From the NCBI RefSeq assembly GCF_011516635.5, contig NZ_CP096255.1, positions 5,888,501 through 5,952,500 on the forward strand: a stretch of 64,000 nucleotides of DNA, read 5' to 3'. Below the pieces are notes generated by a model that saw only the letters and a program-made list of their open reading frames with translations, was not told the origin of the DNA and made no database searches. The translations under genes were made by a program, and so were the position numbers. Shown here one piece after another: positions 8,120-16,896 of the stretch (its first letter is position 1; every line of letters starts with the position of its first letter). This stretch comes from Bradyrhizobium barranii subsp. apii (lineage in GTDB: Bacteria; Pseudomonadota; Alphaproteobacteria; Rhizobiales; Xanthobacteraceae).

Positions 8120-8521
8120 ATGACCACCGCTGCAAAGCTTCTCTTCACCGGCAAGACCCACGTCACCTCCGGCCCCGACGGCGCCGCGCACGCGAACGAC
8201 GGCTCTCTCGATATCAAGCTGGCCCAGCCGCACCCGGCCGCCGAGAACCTGTTCGCCGCCGCCTGGTCGGCCTGCTACCTCGGCGCGCTCGGCCTCGCCG
8301 CCGCCCAGCGCAAGGTCAAGCTGCCGAGTGAGCCGTCGGTCGACACCACGATCGACCTGAACAATGCGAACGGCGCCTTCTTCCTGCGGGCCCGTCTCGA
8401 CGTCAGCGTTCCCGGCGTCGATCGCACGATCGCCCAGGAGTTGATCGAGGCGGCGCACAGCATCTGCCCCTACTCCAAGGCCGTCCACGGCAACATCGAG
8501 GTGACCACCGCCCTCGTCTGA
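8120..8521 (+). CDS. ohr: Organic hydroperoxide resistance protein Ohr
   Basis: A 133-residue Ohr/OsmC protein that reduces organic hydroperoxides. The catalytic pair is Cys52 (AAWSACYLGAL) and Cys116 (AAHSICPYSKAV); the N-terminal LLFTGKTHVTSGPDG is typical of Ohr. GAAAGGA lies 6 bp upstream of the ATG, which decides for 8120 over an upstream in-frame ATG that would lie before the palindrome. Induction through OhrR is expected. Confidence 0.93.
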   Translation: MTTAAKLLFTGKTHVTSGPDGAAHANDGSLDIKLAQPHPAAENLFAAAWSACYLGALGLAAAQRKVKLPSEPSVDTTIDLNNANGAFFLRARLDVSVPGVDRTIAQELIEAAHSICPYSKAVHGNIEVTTALV

Positions 8522-8552
8522 CCCGCCATCAAGCGAACATCAGGAGCCGACC

Positions 8553-8966
8553 ATGAGCCCCTATCCATTACGAACCCTGCGCATGCTTGCGGGCGCTGCC
8601 GTGCTCGCCACCAACCTTCTCACCCTGCCGGCGGCAGCCCAGCCGGCCGGCGTCACGCGCACCGACCTCCAGCGCCATGATCTCAGCGCGCCCGGTCGCG
8701 AGGCGGTCCAGGTCCGCGTCGACCTCGCGCCCGGATCTGCGTTCGGCCGGCACACGCATCCAGGCGAGGAGATCATCTATGTGCTGACAGGCGCCATCAA
8801 ATACGACGTCGAGGGCAAGCCCCCGGTGACGCTTAGGGCAGGCGACGTGCTGTTCATTCCGGCCGGAGCGGTGCATGCGGCCAAGAACGTCGGCCCGGAC
8901 ACCGCGAGCGAGCTTGCGACCTATATCGTCGCCAAGGACAAGCCGCTGCTGACGCTGGTGAAGTGA
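8553..8966 (+). CDS. Secreted cupin-domain protein
   Basis: A 137-residue protein with an N-terminal signal peptide (hydrophobic LAGAAVLATNLLTLPAAA, cleavage near AQP at about 29-31) and one cupin domain. The metal motif is visible as FGRHTHPGEEIIYVLTG and FIPAGAVHAAKN. It lies 31 bp after ohr in the same direction and may be co-transcribed with it. Function is unknown. Confidence 0.8.
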   Translation: MSPYPLRTLRMLAGAAVLATNLLTLPAAAQPAGVTRTDLQRHDLSAPGREAVQVRVDLAPGSAFGRHTHPGEEIIYVLTGAIKYDVEGKPPVTLRAGDVLFIPAGAVHAAKNVGPDTASELATYIVAKDKPLLTLVK

Positions 8967-8995
8967 GACCGGCCGTCTCGATTGACCCGCACACA

Positions 8996-9017
8996 ATATC
9001 TGACTAAAGTCAGGTAT
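8996..9017. promoter_or_regulatory. Palindrome overlapping the ribosome binding site of the MarR-GNAT gene
   Basis: ATATCTGAC-TAAA-GTCAGGTAT has 9-bp arms with a single mismatch and ends 1 bp before the ATG at 9019, covering the AGG of the ribosome binding site. It is a plausible autoregulatory site for the MarR domain encoded immediately downstream. Confidence 0.6.
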
Positions 9018-9018
9018 C

Positions 9019-9897
9019 ATGCTCGATCCCGTCTCCCGCGTCCGCCGCTTCAATCGCGCCGTGACCTCCGCCGTCGGCGCGCTCGACACCTCGTTCCTCG
9101 GGCGCGGCCGGCCGCTCGGGGCGGCGCGCGTGCTCAATGCGATCGGACATGGGCGCTCGGACGTGGCGGAGATTCGTGACTATCTCGGGCTCGATTCCGG
9201 ATTGATGAGCCGGCTGCTCCGCAGCCTCGAGGACGAAGGGCTGGTCGAGACCACGACGCATGAGGACGATGCGCGCCGCCGTGTCGCGACGTTGACGCGT
9301 GCGGGACGGCGCGAGTTCGCAGCCTACGAGGCGCTGTCCAATACGCAGGCCGAAGGCTTCCTGGCGCAACATTCGCAGCGCGAGGCGCTGCTGGCGGCGA
9401 TGGACCTGATCGCCTCGGCGTTGACGCGCGAGCGCGTCGGGCTGGAGGAGATGGATCCGCGGAGCGAAGCAGCACGTTATTGCCTGCGCGAGTACTATTC
9501 CGAGCTCGGCCGCCGCTTCAAGCAGGGTTTTGACGTGTCGCTGTCGCGCGATCCTGACGCCAAGGACATGCGCCGACCGCGCGGCACCTTCATCGTGGCG
9601 ATGTCCGACACGCTGCCGATCGGCTGCGTCGGACTGAAAGGAACGGATCACGGCTATGCCGAGATCAAGCGTCTCTGGGTTGCCCCCGCAGCGCGCGGAT
9701 TGCGGCTCGGCCGGCGCCTGATGGACGCGGCCGAGAATGCCGCACGCGACCTCGGCATCACGCTGCTGCGGCTCGACACCAACAGCGCGCTCGCCGAGGC
9801 CGGCCAGCTCTACCGCACCACGGGCTGGCGCGAGATCCCCCGCTTCAACGATGATCCCTACCCGGATCTCTTTTTCGAAAAGCAGATCCAGTCATAG
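9019..9897 (+). CDS. MarR-GNAT fusion: regulator and N-acetyltransferase
   Basis: A 292-residue two-domain protein. Residues 10-110 form a MarR-type winged helix (VAEIRDYLGLDSGLMSRLLR, then wing TTHEDDARRRVATLTRAGRR). Residues 150-290 form a GNAT domain (RLWVAPAARGLRLGRRLMDA and YRTTGWREIPRFNDDPYPD). This architecture is known in proteobacteria; the acetylation substrate here is unknown. The palindrome over its ribosome binding site suggests autorepression. Confidence 0.87.
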   Translation: MLDPVSRVRRFNRAVTSAVGALDTSFLGRGRPLGAARVLNAIGHGRSDVAEIRDYLGLDSGLMSRLLRSLEDEGLVETTTHEDDARRRVATLTRAGRREFAAYEALSNTQAEGFLAQHSQREALLAAMDLIASALTRERVGLEEMDPRSEAARYCLREYYSELGRRFKQGFDVSLSRDPDAKDMRRPRGTFIVAMSDTLPIGCVGLKGTDHGYAEIKRLWVAPAARGLRLGRRLMDAAENAARDLGITLLRLDTNSALAEAGQLYRTTGWREIPRFNDDPYPDLFFEKQIQS

Positions 9898-9903
9898 ACC
9901 TCG

Positions 9904-11124
9904 TCACGCCGCTGCCGCCGCGGCCTCGCCTTGCGGCTTCGCGAATGGCCTGAAATTCATCGCCATCAGGAAGGCGCCGAGGCCCATCGCCCAGGAGGCG
10001 ATATAGAGCCAGGCGTAGCTGGAGAACGCGTCGTAGATCAGGCCGCCGGCGAGCGGGCCGGTCGCCATGCCGAGGCCGCCGGCCATCGCCGTGCCGCCGA
10101 TCACCGTGCCCATCATGCGCAGCGGAAAGTTTTCGCGCACCAGCACGGCATAGAGCGGCATGGTGCCGGCATAGATGAAGCCGAAGACGGCGCCGACCGC
10201 GTAGAACGTCGCGAGTTGCTGCGCGAAGACATAGGCGAGCGCGCCGAACGCCTGCAACAGCAGCCCCGTCACCAGCACGCGCTTGGCGCCGAAACGATCG
10301 CCGAGCAGCCCGAAGGCGATACGGCCGCCCATGCCGGCAAAGCCCTCGATGCTGTAGATCGTCACCGCCGCGATCAGCGGGATGCCGCAGCTCACGGCAT
10401 AGCTGACGGTGTGGATGATCGGGCCGGAATGGGTGGCGCAGCAGAAGAAGTTGGTGGCGAGCAGGATCATGAATTGCGGCGAGCGCAGCGCCTCGCCCAG
10501 CGACATCTCCCCTTGCGACGCGCTCTCGCCCGCAGGCGCGGCCACGGCATGCGCGAGCGCGGGCGGGCGTCGTACCAGGAACGAGACCGGGATCATGATG
10601 GCGCCGACCACCAGTGCCACGATCTGCATCGAGGTGCGCCAGTCATGGCCGGAGACGAGCCAGGCCGCGAGCGGCGCCATCGTCATCGGCGCCATGCCCA
10701 TGCCGGCCGACACCAGCGAGACCGCGAGGCTGCGATGGGTGTCGAACCAGCCGGTGACGGTCGCCATCATCGGCGCGAAGATCGCCGCGCAGGAGGCGCC
10801 GACCAGAAGGCCGAACATGAACTGGAACGCCAGCAGCGAGGTCGCATGGCTTGCGGCGAACAGGCTGAGCGACAGCACTATCGATCCTGTCAGCACCACC
10901 GGCAGCGGCCCGTATCTGTCGGTCGCCGTGCCCCAGGCCATGCTGGTGAAGGCCATCGCCAGGAAGCCGATCGTCATCGCGCTGGAAATGCCGGTCACCG
11001 ACCAGCCGGTGTCCTTGGCGATCGGCTGGAGGAACACCGGCAGCGAAAACATGCCGCCGATCGCGACGCAGCCGAGCAAGCCGCCGGCGGCGACGATCAC
11101 CCAGCGATAGGAAGAAGCGTTCAT
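9904..11124 (-). CDS. MFS transporter
   Basis: A 406-residue major facilitator protein with about 12 hydrophobic segments. The loop 2-3 signature is SMAWGTATDRYGPLP; the repeat in the second half is GGRIAFGLLGDRFGAKRVL. The family resembles monocarboxylate/oxalate-formate type permeases. It is convergent with the MarR-GNAT gene (6-bp gap). The C-terminus ends in Ala-rich sequence. Substrate unknown. Confidence 0.85.
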   Translation of the reverse strand: MNASSYRWVIVAAGGLLGCVAIGGMFSLPVFLQPIAKDTGWSVTGISSAMTIGFLAMAFTSMAWGTATDRYGPLPVVLTGSIVLSLSLFAASHATSLLAFQFMFGLLVGASCAAIFAPMMATVTGWFDTHRSLAVSLVSAGMGMAPMTMAPLAAWLVSGHDWRTSMQIVALVVGAIMIPVSFLVRRPPALAHAVAAPAGESASQGEMSLGEALRSPQFMILLATNFFCCATHSGPIIHTVSYAVSCGIPLIAAVTIYSIEGFAGMGGRIAFGLLGDRFGAKRVLVTGLLLQAFGALAYVFAQQLATFYAVGAVFGFIYAGTMPLYAVLVRENFPLRMMGTVIGGTAMAGGLGMATGPLAGGLIYDAFSSYAWLYIASWAMGLGAFLMAMNFRPFAKPQGEAAAAAA

Positions 11125-11446
11125 TTGGGTCTCCCGTCAGGTCTGTCTGGGTGGAAGACGAATGGGAACTGCGCCTGCCGACAACGGCATCGAGGACACC
11201 AGATTTTTTTGGCGCCGCCAAACAAAAATCCCGAAAACAACCCCATGCACAGTAGCCGGCCGCCGCCGGATCAAGGACTTACCAACGACCCGCAACGTCA
11301 GGGCCGCGTTTGACACGTCGGGCAAAACACCGGCACAATGTCATCATCCCGCCAACGCGATCTCATCATGCTCGGACGCTGCCGATCTGGCGCACGCCAC
11401 CGATCCGGTGCGCTGTCAATGCTCCGATTTCGGAGGGAATGCTTGC
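11125..11446. other. Intergenic region, no gene seen
   Basis: 322 bp between the divergent MFS and cupin genes. It is more AT-rich than its neighbours around 11200-11240 and should hold both promoters. No clear palindrome or RNA gene was found. Confidence 0.5.
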
Positions 11447-11908
11447 ATGCCGAAGATTGATATAGCCACCGTGCCGGGCCGGAAAGGCTCCGGTTATCCC
11501 GCGCCGCTCGACGCGCCCTGCGCCGAGCGCATCCGCCAACAGCTGGGCAATGCCGGAAAGCTTAAGGATTTCGGCGTCAACCTGATGCGTCTGCCACCGG
11601 GCAGCTGGTCGAGCCAGCGACACTGGCATTCGCATGAGGACGAGTTCGTCTATGTGCTCGAAGGCGAGCTGACGCTTGTCGAGGACGAGGGCGAAACCGT
11701 GCTGAGCGCCGGCGACTGCGCCGCCTTCCCGAAGGGAAGCGGCAACGGCCATCACATGATCAACCGGTCCGATGCAACGGCCGTCTACCTCGAAGTCGGC
11801 TCGCGCTCGCCCGATGACCTCATCACCTGCTCCGACGTCGACATGATGAGCCCGGCTTCCAGCGGCCGGTTCCTGCACAAGGATGGCACGCCTTATCCGC
11901 GCGAATGA
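11447..11908 (+). CDS. Cupin-domain protein
   Basis: A 153-residue cytoplasmic cupin. The metal site is HWHSHEDEFVYVLEGELTLVE, with a second half AAFPKGSGNGHHMINRSD. The start follows CGGAGGG by 7 bp, which decides for 11447 although the frame is open upstream. Such proteins may be sugar or amino acid derivative binders; no function can be assigned. Confidence 0.8.
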   Translation: MPKIDIATVPGRKGSGYPAPLDAPCAERIRQQLGNAGKLKDFGVNLMRLPPGSWSSQRHWHSHEDEFVYVLEGELTLVEDEGETVLSAGDCAAFPKGSGNGHHMINRSDATAVYLEVGSRSPDDLITCSDVDMMSPASSGRFLHKDGTPYPRE

Positions 11909-11925
11909 ACGGCAACGGCGACGCC

Positions 11926-12504
11926 TCACATGGCTGCGCCACGCCGCCACTCGGTCACGGTCAGCCATACCGCCGAGACCAGGAAGTAGATCGCGCCGAC
12001 CGCAGCGTAGCCCGCGACATTCGCGATCGTTGGAGACATCGGCGTCGTGGCCTGAAAGATGAAGAAGCCACCGGCCAGAGCCGACTGGCCGCCGCTGAGC
12101 ACCATGGCCCACTGCGCGCCAAAACTTCTCCAGCGGCGAATCGCGGTCCCCAGCTGGAGCAATCCGGACAGGATCGCCCAGGCCCCGAAGACGCCGAGCA
12201 CCCCGTTCATGCTCATCTGCAAGGCGACGAGGACCGCGACAGTGGTCACCAGGCTGACCAGAACGTTCAGCGCCTGCGTGCGATTTTGAGTGAGCCCGCC
12301 ACTGCGCAACGCGTCGACCAAGTTCGCCGCCGCATCCCATGCCGGATAGAGCACGAGCAAGGCTCCTGCGATCGCCGCAGATGGCGACCCGACGGCAAAG
12401 GCGGCAACGACCCACGCGACGGAGAACGCCGCCCGGATGAAGTAGTAGAATTTCAGCCATTGCTCGCGGTCGGCCCGAACGAGATCCAATTGATGATGCG
12501 TCAC
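11926..12504 (-). CDS. DUF308/HdeD-like membrane protein
   Basis: A 192-residue membrane protein with about six hydrophobic segments (for example FYYFIRAAFSVAWVVAAFAV, and LVSLVTTVAVLVALQMSM). The GTG start at 12504 follows AAAGGAGAG by 6 bp, better than the upstream in-frame ATG at 12546. A TetR-type operator lies 18 bp upstream. It is downstream of, and in line with, the TetR gene, so it is the likely target. Confidence 0.75.
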   Translation of the reverse strand: MTHHQLDLVRADREQWLKFYYFIRAAFSVAWVVAAFAVGSPSAAIAGALLVLYPAWDAAANLVDALRSGGLTQNRTQALNVLVSLVTTVAVLVALQMSMNGVLGVFGAWAILSGLLQLGTAIRRWRSFGAQWAMVLSGGQSALAGGFFIFQATTPMSPTIANVAGYAAVGAIYFLVSAVWLTVTEWRRGAAM

Positions 12505-12521
12505 TGCACTCTCTCCTTTAC

Positions 12522-12535
12522 CTACTAGTTGGTAG
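12522..12535. promoter_or_regulatory. Candidate TetR operator in front of the DUF308 gene
   Basis: CTACTAGTTGGTAG, with CTAC/GTAG arms and a central ACTAGT. It shares AGTTGGTAG with the operator at 13204-13227 before the tetR-like gene, which links both genes to the same repressor. Confidence 0.6.
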
Positions 12536-12609
12536 CTTTCCCGCACAACAAGTCACCCTCGCCCGCAAGATCACCTGCGGGCGTGTCGTTGTCGTCTCGT
12601 CGATATGTT

Positions 12610-13194
12610 TCAGTGCCTGGCGGACAACCGATCCAGCAGCGGCCCGGTGATCACACCGAACATCTTTGGATCGCCATAGGCACGCGCCGACAGCATCGCG
12701 CCGTGAACGGTCGCCATGAAGCCTTCAGCCTCGATCTTCGCTGCGCTGGAGAGATGCAGCTGCCCCTTCCGCTTGCCGCGCTCCATCACCGAGGTCAGCC
12801 ACGACGCCAGCGAACGGAAATGCGCGCGGACCTCAAGCGCCACCTGCTCCGGCAGGATCGGTAGCTCGCAGGCAAGCAGCGCACACACGCAGAAAGGCGC
12901 CGTCGCATCATTGATGCACGCCTCCCAATACCGGACATAGCTTTTGAGCTGGTCGCGGGGGTCCGCGACATTGCGTTCGAGCGCGGACAGTCCCGCCTCG
13001 GCTTCCGCGCGATAGCGCGACACGAGGGTTCGGACCAGATCGACCTTGCTGGCGAAATGGTGGTGGATGCTCGGCTTGCGGATACCGACGATTTCGGCCA
13101 CGTCGGCATAGCTGAAGCCGTTATAGCCGCCCGCGATGATCAGGGTGCGCGCGCAGGCCAGGATGTCGTCGGCCGTCGAGGAAACGTTGGTCAT
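12610..13194 (-). CDS. TetR family transcriptional regulator
   Basis: A 194-residue TetR regulator. The N-terminal helix-turn-helix is FSYADVAEIVGIRKPSIHHHFASKVDLV; the C-terminal ligand domain contains YWEACINDATAPFCVCALLACELP, as in the AcrR/YxaF-like group. An operator lies 10 bp upstream of its start, so autorepression is likely. Ligand unknown. Confidence 0.88.
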   Translation of the reverse strand: MTNVSSTADDILACARTLIIAGGYNGFSYADVAEIVGIRKPSIHHHFASKVDLVRTLVSRYRAEAEAGLSALERNVADPRDQLKSYVRYWEACINDATAPFCVCALLACELPILPEQVALEVRAHFRSLASWLTSVMERGKRKGQLHLSSAAKIEAEGFMATVHGAMLSARAYGDPKMFGVITGPLLDRLSARH

Positions 13195-13203
13195 GGCGGA
13201 TTA

Positions 13204-13227
13204 ACTACCTTCCAGTTGGTAGGTAGT
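13204..13227. promoter_or_regulatory. TetR autoregulatory operator
   Basis: ACTACCT-N10-AGGTAGT, a perfect 7-bp inverted repeat in the intergenic region between tetR-like (-) and the deformylase-like gene (+). The inner AGTTGGTAG is shared with 12522-12535. Confidence 0.65.
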
Positions 13228-13272
13228 CAAGAACGGGATGCTTCAACCATCCGTGAGTGGTAGGGAGCCTGC

Positions 13273-13770
13273 ATGACCATTCGTCCCCTCCTCCGCTATC
13301 CCGATCGCCGGCTCGCGACGCCGGCCCATCCCGTCACCGCATTCGACGGCGCGTTGCGCGAGCTTGCAGCCGACCTGCTCGACACCATGCGCGCCGCGCC
13401 CGGCATCGGCATCACGGCGCCGCATATCGGCGTGCCCTTGCGCGTCGTCGTGCTCGAGCTCGACGCCAAGGCGGGCCCGCAAACCTACGTCAATCCGGAG
13501 ATCGAGTGGGCTTCGCCCGAGATGATCCTGCACAAGGAAGGCAGCGTCTCGATGCCCGGCGTCAACGACGAGGTCCAGCGCCACGCACGGGTGCGGATCA
13601 GCTATCAGGATGTTGACGGCAACACGCACAGCGAGGAGTCGGACGACTTGCGCGCCGTCTGTCACCAGCACGAGATCGACCAGCTCGACGGCATGTTCTG
13701 GATTCAGCGGCTGTCGCGGCTGAAGCGGGAACGGCTGGTGAAGAAGTATGAGAAGATGTCGCGGGATTGA
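13273..13770 (+). CDS. Peptide deformylase-like protein with degenerate metal site
   Basis: A 165-residue homologue of peptide deformylase. Motif 1 is GIGITAPH (residues 44-51; normally GxGxAAxQ). Motif 2 is EGSVS (89-93), with Ser91 in place of the metal-binding Cys. Motif 3 is HEIDQ (133-137), with Gln137 in place of the second His. Only His133 and the general acid Glu134 remain of the metal site, so normal deformylation is unlikely. It may be a pseudoenzyme. It is divergent from the TetR gene and could share its control. Confidence 0.82.
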   Translation: MTIRPLLRYPDRRLATPAHPVTAFDGALRELAADLLDTMRAAPGIGITAPHIGVPLRVVVLELDAKAGPQTYVNPEIEWASPEMILHKEGSVSMPGVNDEVQRHARVRISYQDVDGNTHSEESDDLRAVCHQHEIDQLDGMFWIQRLSRLKRERLVKKYEKMSRD

Positions 13771-14213
13771 GCGCATCGCCAGTGCAGGCTCCCCGACAGC
13801 CGGGGTTGTGGCCGCGTGTCGCAATTCGGCGATGCTCATGGATTTCGGTAGAGGTCGGCACTGGGTCTCGGCATACAGAGCGAGATTTCAGAGAGAACTC
13901 CCGCCACTGCAGCTCCAGGTTTGCACGAAATTCAAGCCGATTGGCGTTGTACTTCCAGAGGGCGTGTACTCATTGAGGCGAGATGTCCGCTTTCGGATGC
14001 GAAGCAGAACTCACGTGCTCGATCCAAGCCTTACCGGTCGTGACCCAACTCGGACCTTCCGAGTTGCCGCACGCTTACTGCCGCCGTGCAACAGCAAATG
14101 CCGCCTCGGGGCAACAGGGCCCTCCCGCGATTACCGCTCACAGGTTCGCAACAAAGTGCTAGGCTCCTCCTGGCCCCAGCGACGAATTTTTGGCTGGCCG
14201 TTCGGAGAGCGCT
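13771..14213. other. Intergenic region, no gene seen
   Basis: 443 bp between the deformylase-like gene and the interrupted cyclase gene. Open frames here are short and lack ribosome binding sites. It marks the border between ordinary chromosome and the IS-rich region. Confidence 0.5.
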
Positions 14214-14526
14214 GTGACGGAGCAGCGGGTTCAAAGGCGATTAGCGGCGATTTTGGCTGCCGACGTGGTCGGTTACTCTGCGTTGATGCAACGCGCTGAG
14301 GAAGCTACCTATGCCGAGTTCGAGCGGCTCAAGCGAGAACTGATCGAGCCGAGCCTCTCCCGCCACGAAGGCCGTCTAATCAAGACAACGGGTGATGGCG
14401 CACTCGCCGAGTTCGCCAGTCCCCTGGCCGCCATGAGATGCGCGGTTGAGATACAGGATCATCTCGCCGAGGGTAGCGGTCCATTCAAGCTACGCATCGG
14501 GCTCAACCTTGGTGAAGTGATCGTTA

Positions 14527-15463
14527 GAGTCTGTCCGGAAAGATTACCTTGGATTGCATAGCTTTCGCAGCATGAGTCGGATGGAGGCCAGCTTGAGAAA
14601 GGCGAGCGCCCTGTGATTGAAGCATTCCCAATCTTTGGACAGTCTTCGGCATCGCCCGATGCCAGGCAAAGGTACGCTCGACGATCCAGCGTTTGGGCAA
14701 GACGACGAAACGGTGAGCCTGATCGGAGCGTTTGACGATTTCGAGGTTCACGCGCTTCAGAGCGCTACGCAGCCCCTTCTGGAAATGTGGCCCTTGATAT
14801 CCGCCGTCGGCGTAGAGCTTCAGAAGAAAGGGATAGAGGCCGAACAACGTTGCCATCAGGAGCACGCCGCCGTCGCGATCCTGGATGTCCGCCGCATGCA
14901 CGATGGCGTGCATCAAGAGGCCTTGCGTGTCGACGAGAATGTGCCGCTTCTTGCCCTTGATCTTCTTGCCCGCGTCGTAGCCATGGAGATCATGAGGCCC
15001 CCTTTTTCAGCGCTTTTCACGCTCTGGCTATCGATGATGGCGGCGGTGGGAGAAGCCTCGCGCTCGGCCCTTTCGCGACATTCGACATAGAGGGCGTGAT
15101 GAATTTTATCGAGCGTGCCGTTCCAGCTCCACAGATCGAAGTAGCCATACAGCGTCGAGCGCGGCGGCAGGTCCTTGGGGATCGCGCGCCACTGGCAACC
15201 TGTGCTCAGGATGTACATCAGCCCGTTGGCAATCTCGCGCAGGTCCACCGTACGCTTGTTGCCGCCGCGCTTGGCCGGCGGGATGCGAGGCGCGATCAGC
15301 GCCCACTCCTCGTCGGTCAAGTCGCTCGGATAGCGCAGGCGGCTGCGGTCGTAGCGTGCACGGTTCTCGGTAGTCCACATTGGCGGCGCGTCCCCATCGA
15401 ATCAGGCCGCTCACCTTGAATCACAACCGATTCATTCGACTCAACATGTTTTGGAACAGACAC
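14527..15463 (-). mobile_element. IS5-family (IS427-like) insertion sequence, copy A
   Basis: A 937-bp element with imperfect ends GAGTCTGTCCGG and GTGTCTGTTCCA (outer 12 bp, about 9 matching) and a TTA target duplication at 14524-14526 and 15464-15466. It is nearly identical to copies B and C but has one extra T at about 14660, which shifts the 3' part of the transposase frame. The TNA target fits the IS427 group of IS5. Confidence 0.92.
14544..15380 (-). pseudogene. IS5-family transposase, copy A, frameshifted
   Basis: The first frame (15380 down to 14913) holds the N-terminal domain and the first catalytic Asp (AAIIDSQSVKSAEKGG). The second frame holds the second Asp (LYADGGYQG) and the Glu (IVERTFAW). 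In this copy the extra base at about 14660 turns the usual WLGRCRRLSKDWE tail into WHRAMPKTVQRL, so the C-terminus is lost. It probably cannot transpose by itself, though copies B and C could act in trans. Confidence 0.85.
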
Positions 15464-16896
15464 TTAGACAGGACGACGACCTCTACGGCGACGGGATCAA
15501 CATTGCTGTTCGGCTGGAGGGGATCGCCGATCCGGGCGGTATCCTGATTTCCGACAAGGTCTACAACGAAGTCGAGGGCAAGCTAGACGCTGGCTTCGAG
15601 GATCGTGGCGAGCAGCAGCTCAAGAACATCTCCAAGCCGGTCCGCGCCTACGCTGTCCGCGCCGGAGCGCCAGGGGCGCTGACAGAGGGGCTGAGTGCGG
15701 CCCCGCCACACCCGGACAAGCCTTCCATCGCCGTACTGCCGTTCGAGAACATGAGCGGCGATCCCGAACAGGAATACTTTGCGGACGGAATGGTCGAGGA
15801 GATCATCACCGCGCTGTCGCGCTTCAAGTCGCTGTTCGTGATCGCGCGCAATTCGAGCTTCACCTTCAAGGGGCGAGCGGTCGATATCAAGGAAGTCGGG
15901 CGAAGGCTCGGCGTGCGCTATGTCCTCGAGGGGTCTGTGCGGAAGGCGTCGGGGAAAGTTCGCATCACAGGGCAGTTGATCGATGCGGTTACAGGCGCGC
16001 ACATCTGGGTGGACAGGTTTGAGCGTGACCTGACCGACGTTTTTGCTCTTCAGGACGAAGTAACGCTCGCCGTTGTGTCGGCCATTGAGCCAAAGATGCT
16101 TCAAACAGAAATTGAATTGGCGACGCGGCGGCGGCCAGAGAACCTCACCTCGTATGATTTTTATCTCCGTGCCATGCCGCAGTTCTACCTAAGGACCCGC
16201 GAAGGGTTGGCCGAGGCAATCCGACTGTTCCACCGCGCCTTGGAGCTCGCCCCTCGGTTCGGCGCTGTCGCGGCTCTGGCAGGTGTCTGCCACATGCTCA
16301 ACGTCCTTTTGGGCTATGCCAACGATCCTCAGTTCGACCGCAAGGAAGCGGTTCGGCTTGCTCGTTTGGCATTGAGCATCGACGATGGCGATCCGGACAC
16401 GTTAGCAAGGGCTGCCGTAATCTCGGCGTTCATGGTCGGCGATCGTGAAGCCGAGATCGAAATGGCTGACCGGGCGGTCGGGCTCAACCCAAATTCATGG
16501 CTCACATGGAGCTGCAGAGGCCATGTCTATAGAATTGCGGGGCTGCCGGAGGAAGCGATCTGGAGCTTTGAACGTGCCGTTCGCATGAGCCCAGTAGACC
16601 CGCTACTATACATGACGCTTACTGGCATTGGGCAGGCCCTTATCGAGCTTCGCCGCTTTGACGAAGCCATCGTCGTATTGAAGAAGGCCCTTCGTCAGAA
16701 CCTTTATTTGGCAACTTACCAATGGCTCGCGTCCGCCTTCGCCCATCTCGGACGTGACGCTGAGGCGCACGACGCGGCGGCGCGTGTGCTTGAGATCGAT
16801 CCCGCCTTTACAGTATCGGCGCTTATCGCCCGGGCCGGACTATCAAACGCAAAGCTGTTTATTGAGGGTCTTCGGAAAGCGGGGTTGCCCGATTAG

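Larger units (their letters stand above)
14214..16896 (+). pseudogene. Adenylate/guanylate cyclase with TPR repeats, split by an IS5-family insertion
   Basis: The gene lies in two parts, 14214-14526 and 15467-16896. Removing the IS and one TTA copy restores an unbroken frame of 581 codons (VIV-RQDDDLYGDGIN across the joint). Part 1 starts at GTG after GGAGAG and holds the class III cyclase start (LAAILAADVVGYSALM, KTTGDGALAEF). Part 2 holds the rest of the catalytic domain (YGDGINIAVRLEG, GGILISDKV), a FlgO/TolB-like segment (SIAVLPFENMSGDPEQEYFADGM, cut here) and TPR repeats (about 330-560 of the joined protein). Many rhizobia carry several such cyclases. The insertion falls inside the catalytic domain, so the cyclase is presumed inactive. 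Confidence 0.9.

Noticed and set aside
9931..11313. 460-codon open frame on the + strand
   Set aside because: Antisense to the MFS transporter; Arg/His-rich low-complexity translation.
11366..12460. 364-codon open frame on the - strand
   Set aside because: Runs antisense to the cupin gene and out of frame through the DUF308 gene; translation lacks any motif.
14617..15090. 157-codon + strand frame in the IS5 element, repeated in the other copies
   Set aside because: Antisense to the transposase; repeated only because the IS is repeated.
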